From assembly GCA_020634415.1 (NCBI GenBank), contig JACKBT010000020.1, positions 1 to 64,000 on the forward strand: DNA of 64,000 bases, written 5' to 3'. Position 1 is the stretch's first letter, and each line of letters begins with the position of its first letter. This DNA is from Ardenticatenaceae bacterium. GTDB taxonomy: Bacteria; Chloroflexota; Anaerolineae; Promineifilales; Promineifilaceae. Positions 37,027 to 45,353 of the stretch are shown here, one piece after another. The position numbers and the translations under genes are program-made. Below the pieces are notes generated by a model. The model was not told where the DNA came from. It saw nothing but the letters and a program-made list of their open reading frames with translations, and did not search any database.

Positions 37027-38169
37027 ATGCGCATTGGACTTTTAGCTGGCAAATATGCTCCCGATCCAGGGGGATTGGCTGTTTCGGCACGGCGTTTGGC
37101 GCGAGGCTTGCAAGAAGCTGGACATGAGGTGGTGGTTTATGTGCCAGGTGATGCCCTGCTGCCAGGACAAAGAGGGCAAACAGCGGATGACGGGATTGTT
37201 GTTTGGCGTTTTGGCCTTCACAAGCGGGCCGATGATACGCATGTAGATTGGTTTGAGGGGGTGGTGCAGTTGCATGAGGAACGGCCGTTCACCCTCCTCC
37301 ACGCCTATTATTTAGCAGGTGCAGGACAGGTGGCTGTTTACGCAGCGCGATATTTGGGCATTCCTTCGATAGTCAGTGCGCGGGGCAATGATTTGGAGCG
37401 GTCAGCCCTGGACCCGGCGCAGACAGGGGGCATTGTGTGGGCGTTGGCGCGGGCGGGGGCGGTAACGGCCGTTTCCCACGACCTCGCCCAAAAAGCCAAA
37501 GCCTTAGCCGACTGCCACCCCATCGTCATCCACAACGGCGTAGATGCCAACTTGTTCACCCCTGCTCCCCCCGATGCAGCCCTTCGCGCTGAACTCGGAC
37601 TTAAACCAGATACGCCTGTGTTGGGTTTTGTCGGCGAGGCGCGGCTCAAAAAGGGGCTGACGATTTTGCTGCCCGCCTTCGCTCAAGTGGCGGCGCAGGC
37701 AGAAGCAGCGGGGCAGCCCATCCCCGCTTTACTGCTGATAGGTGGTGTACGCAAAGACAATAAAGACATTGTGCGCGTCTTCAAGGCGCAAAACCCCACG
37801 CTCAAAGTGCGCGTCATAGACAACGTGGCTCATGCCGACCTGCCCCGCTATTACAACTTGCTGGACATCAACCTGCTGCCCTCGCTGCGGGATGGCTTGC
37901 CCAACAGCCTGCTGGAAGGGCTGGCCTGTGGCAAAGCGACCATTGCCACGCGAGTGGGCGGGATGCTGGATGTGCTGGAACATGGGGTGAATGGCTGGCT
38001 GATTGCGCCAGGGGATGTAGCGGAGTTAGTTGAGGCAATAGGGCGTTTGTTGGCGGCTGGTGAGGAGAGGGAGAGAGTGGGGAGAAACGGCCGTCAAACC
38101 ATCCTCGCCCACTTCACGCCAGAACAAGAACTCCAAGCCAATCTCTCCCTTTACAAAGCCCTGAAATGA
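37027..38169 (+). CDS. GT4-family glycosyltransferase
   Basis: 380 residues with the GT-B fold. The N-terminal Gly-rich acceptor-binding loop is GKYAPDPGGLAVSARRLA, the linker reads VIHNGVDANLFTP, and the donor domain has VLGFVGEARLKKGLTIL and SLRDGLPNSLLEGLACGKATIATRVGG with the conserved E-x7-type glycine/acidic pattern. It adds a sugar from a nucleotide donor to a glycan or lipid; the substrate is unknown. It stands alone, ending just before the IS insertion. Confidence 0.88.
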   Translation: MRIGLLAGKYAPDPGGLAVSARRLARGLQEAGHEVVVYVPGDALLPGQRGQTADDGIVVWRFGLHKRADDTHVDWFEGVVQLHEERPFTLLHAYYLAGAGQVAVYAARYLGIPSIVSARGNDLERSALDPAQTGGIVWALARAGAVTAVSHDLAQKAKALADCHPIVIHNGVDANLFTPAPPDAALRAELGLKPDTPVLGFVGEARLKKGLTILLPAFAQVAAQAEAAGQPIPALLLIGGVRKDNKDIVRVFKAQNPTLKVRVIDNVAHADLPRYYNLLDINLLPSLRDGLPNSLLEGLACGKATIATRVGGMLDVLEHGVNGWLIAPGDVAELVEAIGRLLAAGEERERVGRNGRQTILAHFTPEQELQANLSLYKALK

Positions 38170-38172
38170 TAG

Positions 38173-38200
38173 AAACAGGTAATTGAGTAATTGATAATTA
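38173..38200. repeat. Left half of a GTAATTGA hairpin split by the insertion sequence
   Basis: AGGTAATTGAGTAATTGATAATTA is the left arm; the right arm TAATTACTCAATTACCC continues at 38,984 beyond the IS. Removing the IS and one copy of its target duplication restores a near-perfect palindrome. Confidence 0.85.
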
Positions 38201-38241
38201 GGTAGTGGTAAATGTGTGACTGATGGAAGTAGAATCAGGGA

Positions 38242-38544
38242 ATGATAACCATGACAGTCACTTTTGAATGTACCCGATGCGGCAGCCTTGATATTGTCAA
38301 AAACGGCTGCACACCAAAAGGCAAGCAGAAATTTCACTGCCATAGCTGTGGTGCTTATGGCACACTTGAGCCAGAGGTGAAATACTCCCCAGAACGGCAA
38401 GCAGAAATTCTGCGAGCTTATCATGAAAGGTCAAGCCTACGAGGTTTGGCCAGAACCTTTGGCGTGGCTCGGCAAACAGTAGCCAAATGGTTAAAAAAAA
38501 GCCCAGACTCTACCACCCATTGCTCAGACCTTAGTGACCAGTAA
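38242..38544 (+). CDS. insA: IS1 InsA-like DNA-binding/frameshift protein
   Basis: 100 residues. The N-terminal zinc finger CTRCGSLDIVKNG...FHCHSCGAYG (C-x2-C...C-x2-C, about 10-38) is followed by a helix-turn-helix (SSLRGLARTFGVARQTVAKWL, about 66-86) that would bind the terminal repeats. The reading frame passes through TTAAAAAAAAGC, where a frame change would fuse it to InsB. The ATG at 38,251 is an alternative start. Confidence 0.9.
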   Translation: MITMTVTFECTRCGSLDIVKNGCTPKGKQKFHCHSCGAYGTLEPEVKYSPERQAEILRAYHERSSLRGLARTFGVARQTVAKWLKKSPDSTTHCSDLSDQ

Positions 38545-38968
38545 AGGAGATGATGTTTTGGAACTGGATGAACTCTGGTCATTTGTCTTGCATAAGGGCA
38601 ACAAACGGTGGATTTGGATTGCCCTCTGTCGTCGCACTCGCCAAGTGGTTGCCTACTTTATTGGTGACCGTAGTGAGGAAAGTTGCTGGCGTTTGTGGCA
38701 ACGGATTCCCCGGGCTTACCGTCACTGTCAGACCTTCAGCGACTTCTGGGAGACCTATGCCACTGTTTTCGGCACTTTGGCTAAAGAGCATCAATCGGTC
38801 GGCAAAGAAAGTGGTCAAACGGCTCACGTTGAACGCTGGAATAACACCTTGCGTCAACGCTTGGCACGCTTTGTACGGAAGAGTCTCTCTTTTTCCAAAT
38901 CGGATGAATTTCATGAAATTGCTCTCAAACTCTATCTGCATGAATACAATTTGAGGGTCATCAGTTGA
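38495..38968 (+). CDS. insB: IS1 InsB-like DDE transposase catalytic part
   Basis: The frame is open from 38,495, overlapping the end of InsA, and the first plausible independent start is GTG at 38,534. Catalytic-domain blocks are LELDELWSFV (first Asp/Glu block), KRWIWIALCRRTRQVVAYFIGD, SDFWETY and QTAHVERWNNTLRQRLARFVRKSLSFSKS, all typical of IS1 transposases. To be fused with InsA the ribosome or polymerase must shift +1 (or -2) on the A8 tract, unlike the -1 shift of classical IS1. Confidence 0.88.
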   Translation, partial: KKAQTLPPIAQTLVTSKGDDVLELDELWSFVLHKGNKRWIWIALCRRTRQVVAYFIGDRSEESCWRLWQRIPRAYRHCQTFSDFWETYATVFGTLAKEHQSVGKESGQTAHVERWNNTLRQRLARFVRKSLSFSKSDEFHEIALKLYLHEYNLRVIS

Positions 38969-38983
38969 GTGTTAACCATTACC

Positions 38984-39020
38984 TGATAATTACTCAATTA
39001 CCCAATTACCCAATTACCCC
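38984..39020. repeat. Right half of the split hairpin plus AATTACCC tandem units
   Basis: After the second target-site copy come TACTCAATTACCCAATTACCCAATTACCCC, octamer tandem repeats shared with 12.75, 42.75 and 45.33 kb. Confidence 0.8.
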
Positions 39021-39021
39021 A

Positions 39022-40593
39022 TTACTCCCCACTCAAAATCAAATCCGCACACTTCTCGCCAATCATAATGCAGGGGTTGTTGGTGTTGGCGTTGATGATG
39101 AAGGGCATGATGGAGGCATCGGCCACACGCAGGCCCTGAATGCCGTGTACCTGCAAGCGGTCATTCACCACCGCCATGGGGTCGTGGCCCATTTTGCAGG
39201 TGCCGACGGGGTGATAGATATTCTGTGCCCAGTTGCGCACAAACTCGCGCAGCTCTTCATCACTTTGCACAGCGGCTCCAGGCAAATATTCCTCCCCACG
39301 ATAGGCATCAAACGCGGCCGAGTTTAAGATTTGGCGGGCGATTTTAATGCCCTCGACAATGACGGTCATGTCTTCTTCGGCCGACAGATAGTTGGGGTCA
39401 ATGAGGGGTGGGTCGTGGGGGTCGGCGGAACGGAGGGTGAGATGGCCGACGCTTTTGCAGCCGACGATGCCGGAGGTGAGGGTGAAGCCATGCCCCTCGG
39501 GATTGCCTGCGCCGTGCAAGATGAACCAGCCAGGGGCGAAGTGGAATTGCAGTTCGGGCGCGGCCGATTCAGGGTTTAGTTTGAGAAAACCGCCCGCCTC
39601 ACCCACGTTGGAGGTTAACATGCCTTTGCCTTCCTGGAACTTGGCGAACTGCTCTTCACTGGCGGCAGCGGTCAGGGTGATGGGTTGAGTAGCATGGTAG
39701 GCAACGGGGGCCATGAGATGATCTTGCAGGTTTTGGCCGACACCGGGTAAATCCATGACGACCTCAATGCCAAACTTTTCCAGCGTCTCACGGGGGCCAA
39801 TGCCGGAGAGCATGAGGAGTTGGGGGGAGTTGATAGCACCGGTGCAGACGATGACTTCGTGGGCGGCGGTGGCGGTGTGGGCTGCGCCGTTTTTGTGGTA
39901 GACGGCTCCGGTGCAGCGTGGGCCATCGAAGGTGAGGTGTTGGACGTGGGCGTGGGGAACGGCCGTTAAATTTTCTCGTGTCAGTGCTGGATGCAGATAA
40001 GCCACAGCCGCACTATGGCGCATCCCATTCTTCTGTGTTACCTGATACAGGCCAAAGCCCTCCTGACTCGCGCCATTAAAATCATCGTTGATGGGGTAGC
40101 CCTGCTCACCAGCGGCCTGCACCAAAGCCTGAGAGAGGGGGCTGGGGTCACGCAGATCGGCCACGTTGATGGCCCCGCCAACGGCGTGATATTCCGATTC
40201 GCCGCGCTCCTGGTTTTGGGCTTTGCGGAAGTAGGGCAGCACATCCTCCCAGGCCCAGCCTTCGTTGCCCATTTCGGCCCAGGTGTTGTAGTTGGCGGGG
40301 TTGCCGCGCTGGTAGATCATGGCGTTGATGGAGCTAGAGCCGCCGAAGGCTTTGCCACGCGGCATGTATTCGATACGGCCGTTTAGATACTTCTGGGGTT
40401 CTGTTTCATAGGCCCAATCAAACGGGGTTTTGAACAACAGGGGGAAGGTGACGGGAACATGGATGTTTTGCTCATCATCAGGGCCGCCCGCCTCGAGTAA
40501 TAAGACCTGGTAACGGCCGTTCTCCGACAGCCGTGCGGCCACCGCGCAACCGGCTGACCCTGCGCCAATCACAATATAATCGTACTGCATCAT
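39022..40593 (-). CDS. GMC-family flavin oxidoreductase (choline dehydrogenase-like)
   Basis: 523 residues; RBS AGGAGA before the ATG. FAD-binding GAGSAGCAVAARL near the N-terminus, GMC signature 1 around PRGKAFGGSSSINAMIYQRG, GMC signature 2 around VCTGAINSPQLLMLSGIGP, and the active-site His in YHPVGTCKMG plus NTNNPCIMIGEKCADLI. Similar proteins oxidise choline or other alcohols. No betaine pathway gene is adjacent, so the substrate is not assigned. Confidence 0.92.
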   Translation of the reverse strand: MMQYDYIVIGAGSAGCAVAARLSENGRYQVLLLEAGGPDDEQNIHVPVTFPLLFKTPFDWAYETEPQKYLNGRIEYMPRGKAFGGSSSINAMIYQRGNPANYNTWAEMGNEGWAWEDVLPYFRKAQNQERGESEYHAVGGAINVADLRDPSPLSQALVQAAGEQGYPINDDFNGASQEGFGLYQVTQKNGMRHSAAVAYLHPALTRENLTAVPHAHVQHLTFDGPRCTGAVYHKNGAAHTATAAHEVIVCTGAINSPQLLMLSGIGPRETLEKFGIEVVMDLPGVGQNLQDHLMAPVAYHATQPITLTAAASEEQFAKFQEGKGMLTSNVGEAGGFLKLNPESAAPELQFHFAPGWFILHGAGNPEGHGFTLTSGIVGCKSVGHLTLRSADPHDPPLIDPNYLSAEEDMTVIVEGIKIARQILNSAAFDAYRGEEYLPGAAVQSDEELREFVRNWAQNIYHPVGTCKMGHDPMAVVNDRLQVHGIQGLRVADASIMPFIINANTNNPCIMIGEKCADLILSGE

Positions 40594-40693
40594 ATTTCTC
40601 CTTGTGTGATTTTTCCGAATGAGTTGTAGGCGTAAATGCTTTAGCTGCCCATTGTAGCACGGAAAACGGAAAACGGAATGACCCGACGAGCCG

Positions 40694-42703
40694 TTATTGC
40701 TCTGGCGCAGCGTTGAACCACTGTTTTTGCGGCCAGGCGCGGGCGGCTTCGGCGGGGGTCATTTGGCCGGTGAGAACGGCCGTTAGCTGCTCCCGCGTAA
40801 AATAGGCCTGTTCCTCAATGAGGACAGGGCGGGCAAAGGGGAAGGCGGTACGCATGGCATTGCCCAGCGGCAGCGGCAGTCTGGGCCAGAAGCCAATAAA
40901 ACCAGCCACCGAAGGCCGCGCTGGAATAAGCCGAATGCGCTGTGTCGGCGGCTGATAGCTGAGATATTTGAGCCATTCCCAGGTGACTAACGGCCGTTCA
41001 CTGCCCTGCACAATCACATTGCCCCGCACCCACAAAGGCGTAATGCCATCAAAGCGGTCGGAGCCGGGGAAGGGGAGAACGCCGATGGCATTCAAAAGGA
41101 GGTGATGTTCGTACTGCACGGGGTCTTCCACCCAGAAGAGAGACTGACGCTGCAATGACTGGGAGCGGAGCATAAATAGTTCCAGTTCAGCCTCAGGCAC
41201 TTGGGTCAGATCGGGGGTTTGGCCGGATGTGACCATCTGTTGATACCATTCGAGGGTGGCCGTGACGGCGGTGGCATCTAACGGCCGTTGGCAGCGCACC
41301 GTTGCCTCCTCCGTACATTCATTCTTCCAGTTATAAGCATAGGAGTAAAGCGTGTCACGGGTGATGTCCAAATATCCATACACCATATCTTCACTGGCAT
41401 TAACCGCCAGAACCATGTCCATATCTTGCGCCATCTCCGCCCACGTCCACCGCAGCGTTGGCTCCGTCTGCGTGGCGTTGCGGTAGGCCATCGTATCGAA
41501 AAAGATAAGCTGCATTTCGGCCACATGGGGAACCTGCCACATACGCTCGTGCCAAAAAGATGCCAGCCACACCTGCTCATAAAAATCACCCGCCTCCAGC
41601 GTGCTGTCCCCTAAGGCAAAATCGGTAAGGTCATAAATGGTGCCGCTGGTAATCAGCTCCTCAGTCAGCCGCAGGGCCGCCCCATCCAACCCGACCAGTT
41701 CTGCCGGATCGGGTGGATTGGTGGAGAGGGGAACCAGTTCGATGGTGATGTGGGGGTTGAGGTGCATGAAGTTATCGGCGGCTTCCTGGTATTGGATGAA
41801 GGCTACATTATCTTCAGATGGTATGCCAAAGCGGACGGTGGCAGTGGCAGCCAGGTAGGCATCTACTTTTTGCTGCAGCAGTTGCCAAAAAATGGGTGCG
41901 GGACGGCCGTTTTCGTCCAAAGCCATCAGGTAAGGTGAAGGCACATAAATCTCACCCGCCAATGGTGTATCACGATAATCATCACGTATCTGCACACGAA
42001 TGGGAAAGCGGTCTTGGGGACAAACATCGTCACACAGCGAAGCCACAAAGCGGGAGGCACAATCCTCGGTCGGCTCTGGCACACTATTGCTATTCTGCTC
42101 AGGGCAATGCTCATTAACAATGCCGCTGATAAAGTTGCCAATCTCCCCTTGCCATTCCCAATCCGCTTCGTGCATGGTTAAGCTGCCCCAGTGGAAGGCC
42201 ACTTGCTGCGGCAGGCCCCAAAAGTCGCCGGGTGGCGGCACATGCACCACCTGGGCATTTTGCTGGCGGAAGAAGGCAATGTTTTGCCAGGTTTGCCCAT
42301 CGGCTTCCCAGGCCACATCGGCGCGAATGTTGGTGTTGAACTGTTCGGCGTGGGTAACGCGCATTCCGGCACGAGCTTTTGTCTGGTTGTAGGGCAGCAG
42401 TTGGGCGGCTTGCCAGGCTTCATCGTTGTTGAAGGCGGAGAGAAAGAGACGGCCGTTTCCCGCCAAATAAGCCTCGTGTTCCAGATCGAGCAAATCTTGA
42501 ACGGCCGTTACCAACGCCTCCGCCGACTCATCATTGCGCGTCAAAATCTGGCGGCCCACAAAATAGCCGCCCAAAATGACCACCACCAGCACAAGCCAGA
42601 TGGGATGCACCGGCAAACGCGGCCCGCCACCAGAGGCGGGGCGGTTCATAAGTGCTTCGTTCTCTTCTTCTTCAACAATGCGCCATTCAAACTGATCGCT
42701 CAT
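40694..42703 (-). CDS. Membrane-anchored solute-binding-protein-like protein
   Basis: 669 residues. A short cytoplasmic head is followed by one membrane segment (about 34-51), an about 220-residue outer domain, then a family-1 extracellular solute-binding-like region (about 265-640: TVRFGIPSEDNVAFIQYQEAADNFMHLNPHITIELVP, YDLTDFA, ERMWQVPHVAEMQLIFFDTMAYR, LVTWEWLKYLSY). The head-first anchor replaces the usual lipobox. No permease or ATPase gene is adjacent, so it may be a sensor or scavenger rather than part of a local ABC importer. Confidence 0.75.
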   Translation of the reverse strand: MSDQFEWRIVEEEENEALMNRPASGGGPRLPVHPIWLVLVVVILGGYFVGRQILTRNDESAEALVTAVQDLLDLEHEAYLAGNGRLFLSAFNNDEAWQAAQLLPYNQTKARAGMRVTHAEQFNTNIRADVAWEADGQTWQNIAFFRQQNAQVVHVPPPGDFWGLPQQVAFHWGSLTMHEADWEWQGEIGNFISGIVNEHCPEQNSNSVPEPTEDCASRFVASLCDDVCPQDRFPIRVQIRDDYRDTPLAGEIYVPSPYLMALDENGRPAPIFWQLLQQKVDAYLAATATVRFGIPSEDNVAFIQYQEAADNFMHLNPHITIELVPLSTNPPDPAELVGLDGAALRLTEELITSGTIYDLTDFALGDSTLEAGDFYEQVWLASFWHERMWQVPHVAEMQLIFFDTMAYRNATQTEPTLRWTWAEMAQDMDMVLAVNASEDMVYGYLDITRDTLYSYAYNWKNECTEEATVRCQRPLDATAVTATLEWYQQMVTSGQTPDLTQVPEAELELFMLRSQSLQRQSLFWVEDPVQYEHHLLLNAIGVLPFPGSDRFDGITPLWVRGNVIVQGSERPLVTWEWLKYLSYQPPTQRIRLIPARPSVAGFIGFWPRLPLPLGNAMRTAFPFARPVLIEEQAYFTREQLTAVLTGQMTPAEAARAWPQKQWFNAAPEQ

Positions 42704-42711
42704 AGTACCTG

Positions 42712-42774
42712 GGGGGTTATGGGGTAATTGCGTAATGAAAGCAACGCCCCATTACGCAATTACCCCATTACTAA
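42712..42774. repeat. GGGTAATTGCGTAATG hairpin
   Basis: GGTTATGGGGTAATTGCGTAATG is mirrored by CATTACGCAATTACCCCATTAC around GAAAGCAACGCCC. It lies between the isoaspartyl-methyltransferase-like gene and the solute-binding-like gene. Confidence 0.85.
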
Positions 42775-42775
42775 A

Positions 42776-44005
42776 TTATTGCCACCGCAGCACAAACTGC
42801 TGCCACTGCTTGGGGATGATGCGTTCGTCGGGGCTGGGTTGGTAGGGATGGTTGAGAGGGTAGGCAGTGATAGATAGATCGTTGATGGTGGGACGGCCGT
42901 TTCGTTCCCACTCGCTGATAACTGTCCACAAACGCTGCGCGGCCGTTGCTTGCGGGCCAAAGCCGCAAACAGCCAACTCAATACGGGCCGGATCGTTGGT
43001 TTTTTGCGGAGCCAACACCGCCAAACTCTCCTTTGCCCACAACCCCATAGAGCTTTGCCATTTGCTGCTGTCAGTCTGGAAAAGCGGTGGCACCAGGCCA
43101 ACATCTGCCGCTTCGCCATGCGCCACCAGATGGCAAAAGTGGCGTTCGCGCAGGGCCAGCCAGCCAGCCAGATCGCGCCCTAATTTGCGGCGCGTCAGCG
43201 TGATGCGGGTACGCTGTTGGGGGGCTGGCTGCTGCAGCCATTGGTAGATGGCATCGGCCTGATCGGGCAGCGGGGTGATGGCCTGCAACGTCAGGTTGGG
43301 GATGGGGCCAAGAGTGAGAATGTACTCTGGCTCGGTGAAGGGGCCGCGCAGCCGCATGAAGCCGCAGGGGGCCACAGATTGGCTGACAAAACGGCCGTTT
43401 TCCCGGTCAAAAGCGACGGATAGCTGGGGGCCATTGAGGGAGAGAGGCAGGAGCAGACGGCCGTTGGCCGCCAACTGCTCCACCCAAGCCGGGCTAATGT
43501 CCCAACCACCAACCGTCAGAATGATGCGATCATACGGAGCCTGGTCCACCCAGCCCAATGTGCCATCGGCACAGATGACATGAACGGGAGCGGGAACGGC
43601 CGCTGCCGCCACATGCTCCCGTGCCGCCAGCACAATATCCTCATCAATATCCAGCGTCGTCACCCGCCCCGTTTCGCCCACAATGTGGGCCATGATGGCC
43701 GCGTTATACCCCGTGCCAGCCCCAATTTCCAGCACCCGATGGCCGGGCTGCAAATCAAGCTGCTCCAGCATAATCGCCATCATGGCTGGCTGGGAGGAGG
43801 AGCTGATGGCCCGGCCGTTTTCCATTTTGGTGGGAATGGCATCATCCTTATAGGCTTTTTCTAGGGGAATATCCGGTAAAAAGTGATGGCGCGGCACGGC
43901 GCGGAAGGCGGCCTCCACCCGCGACGACTGGATGAGTTTGTCGCTGGTGAGTTTGTCTATGAGGGCTTGATGGTAAAAGTTGGCTGCGTCTGATGGGTTG
44001 GACAT
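42776..44005 (-). CDS. Protein-L-isoaspartate O-methyltransferase-like protein with C-terminal extension
   Basis: 409 residues. Residues 1-205 match the PCMT fold: VPRHHFLP, the ISSSSQPAMMAIMLEQL substrate loop, SAM motif VLEIGAGTGYNAA (about 91-103), LDIDE and ICADGTLGWVDQAPYDRIILTVG. The extra C-terminal half (about 230-409) is unlike the standard enzyme and may act as a substrate domain. Standard PCMT repairs isoaspartate in aged proteins; related long forms can modify peptides. No precursor gene is seen. Confidence 0.8.
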   Translation of the reverse strand: MSNPSDAANFYHQALIDKLTSDKLIQSSRVEAAFRAVPRHHFLPDIPLEKAYKDDAIPTKMENGRAISSSSQPAMMAIMLEQLDLQPGHRVLEIGAGTGYNAAIMAHIVGETGRVTTLDIDEDIVLAAREHVAAAAVPAPVHVICADGTLGWVDQAPYDRIILTVGGWDISPAWVEQLAANGRLLLPLSLNGPQLSVAFDRENGRFVSQSVAPCGFMRLRGPFTEPEYILTLGPIPNLTLQAITPLPDQADAIYQWLQQPAPQQRTRITLTRRKLGRDLAGWLALRERHFCHLVAHGEAADVGLVPPLFQTDSSKWQSSMGLWAKESLAVLAPQKTNDPARIELAVCGFGPQATAAQRLWTVISEWERNGRPTINDLSITAYPLNHPYQPSPDERIIPKQWQQFVLRWQ

Positions 44006-44018
44006 GCCGCTTTGTAGA

Positions 44019-44089
44019 ATTATGAATTAGAAATTAAGAATTAGGAAAATGCCCCTTCATAATTCCTAATTCTTAATTCATAATTTCTT
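44019..44089. repeat. AATTAGA heptamer hairpin
   Basis: ATTATGAATTAGAAATTAAGAATTAGG is mirrored by CCTAATTCTTAATTCATAATT around a GAAAATGCCCCTTCATAATT loop region. It lies upstream of the methyltransferase-like gene. Confidence 0.85.
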
Positions 44090-44108
44090 CCTTGCGGCCA
44101 TTATAACA

Positions 44109-44144
44109 GAAACGGCCGTTTCCCACTGGTGGAAACGGCCGTTC
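44109..44144. repeat. Hairpin made of two ACGGCCGT palindromes
   Basis: GAAACGGCCGTTTCC and GGAAACGGCCGTTC face each other across CACTGGT. Each arm is itself palindromic, so the DNA can form either two small or one larger cruciform. It sits in the gap between two minus-strand genes and could work as a terminator stem, though no T-run follows. Confidence 0.8.
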
Positions 44145-44218
44145 AAGAGGCAAAGAGCAAAACTGTTTACTTACGCTTAATGCGCCTGCTCCATCACCTC
44201 AGCCACCATGCTATTCAC

Positions 44219-45142
44219 TTACGGCTGCCACTCCTCACGCAAAACACGCAGCAGTTCGATGGTCTCCTCAATCTCCTCACCATTCAGGGCAATGTGCCAG
44301 GGCACATAAAAGTAATCATCGGTGCGGCGTTCGGCCTCAGCCTGGGTGATGCGACCTGCTTCGGTGAGGTGGTATGTCTCCCCTTCGGTCACCAGCCAGC
44401 CGCGCTCGGCCAATTGGTGCAGTGCCGCCGCAAAATCCTCTCGACTGTAACCACGATAGGCCAATTCGTTGAAGAGAGAAACGGCCGTATTCGCCCCCCC
44501 ACTCGCCACCAACGAAAACGCCTCCCACTCATACCCCATCACCCCCAACGGCTGCCACGCCGCCATATGAGCATCATCCCGGAAAGCATTAAAATCGCTG
44601 ATCATATGCAGCAGCCGTGCCAACAAGGGCGCATCCGCATCCGGCGCACGGCGGTGCGAATAACGCAAACACCAACTGCCCGGCGGGTTGGGACAGCGCA
44701 AACTGGCCTCAATAACCCGACGCAGCAGCCCTTCCAGGCGAACCACAGCCACATTTTCTGGTGGTGTCACCTCACGCAGCAGCATCGTGGTGCGCCCCTT
44801 CAGCCGCAGCATCACCTCACGCCCTTCATCCGTCACATAATAATCATCCCCGCGCCGGTCCAGCCACTTTTCCCCGGCCATCATCTCCAGCAAAGCCAAG
44901 GCCATCGTCTGCGAAGCATAAATATCCCGCACCCGCAGTCTGGCAACCGACAACGGCTCCGGGTCAAACTCGGCCGCCTGGATCATGTACCAGGCCGGGC
45001 TTTCAGCCCGCCCCCGCTGCACCATCAGCAGGGGATGGGGCGTGGGCGGATCAGTTTGCTGCTGCTGTACGGCCATCATGGCCTGGTAAAAGGGCATGGC
45101 TGTATTTTGGATGTCGTCATAAAAAGCTGCATCTAATTTCAT
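44219..45142 (-). CDS. Unknown protein with two winged-helix-like segments
   Basis: 307 residues from MKLDAAFYDD, chosen because GGAGG lies 6 bases upstream; an ATG 6 codons earlier lies before it. Two segments look like duplicated winged helices: about 70-118 (ASQTMALALLEMMAGEKWLDRRGDDYYVTDEG) and about 240-275 (DFAAALHQLAERGWLVTEGETYHLTEAG). It resembles SCO6745-type helix-turn-helix proteins of unknown role, but this link is weak. Divergent from the ABC transporter genes, so it might regulate them. Confidence 0.65.
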   Translation of the reverse strand: MKLDAAFYDDIQNTAMPFYQAMMAVQQQQTDPPTPHPLLMVQRGRAESPAWYMIQAAEFDPEPLSVARLRVRDIYASQTMALALLEMMAGEKWLDRRGDDYYVTDEGREVMLRLKGRTTMLLREVTPPENVAVVRLEGLLRRVIEASLRCPNPPGSWCLRYSHRRAPDADAPLLARLLHMISDFNAFRDDAHMAAWQPLGVMGYEWEAFSLVASGGANTAVSLFNELAYRGYSREDFAAALHQLAERGWLVTEGETYHLTEAGRITQAEAERRTDDYFYVPWHIALNGEEIEETIELLRVLREEWQP

Positions 45143-45353
45143 CGTGGCCTCCAAACTCAAAGTATAAGTGTCCTGACTGTTGTAAGCGAGAACGGCCGTT
45201 TTTTATCAATCGCCGTAGTTGTAGCCTGCCCAATTTCGGGTAAGATTCGGGGATTAACGGCCGTTACCCTGTCACATTCCTCGCCGCAACGGTGTTACTT
45301 GAAAAAACATTATCTAGCGGATCAATTACCCAATTACCCAATTACCCATCCCC

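Larger units (their letters stand above)
38201..38983 (+). mobile_element. IS1-family insertion sequence, intact, with 9-bp target duplication
   Basis: 783 bases. The imperfect terminal inverted repeats begin GGTAGTGGTAAATGTG (left) and GGTAATGGTTAACACT (right end read inward) and both continue with ACTGATG. The direct repeat TGATAATTA flanks it at 38,192-38,200 and 38,984-38,992. It carries insA- and insB-like frames linked by an A8 tract. It contains no ACGGCCGT palindrome, in contrast to the host DNA, consistent with recent arrival. Confidence 0.92.

Noticed and set aside
37027..38169. The GT4 gene as IS cargo
   Set aside because: The IS boundaries and target duplication lie entirely downstream of its stop.
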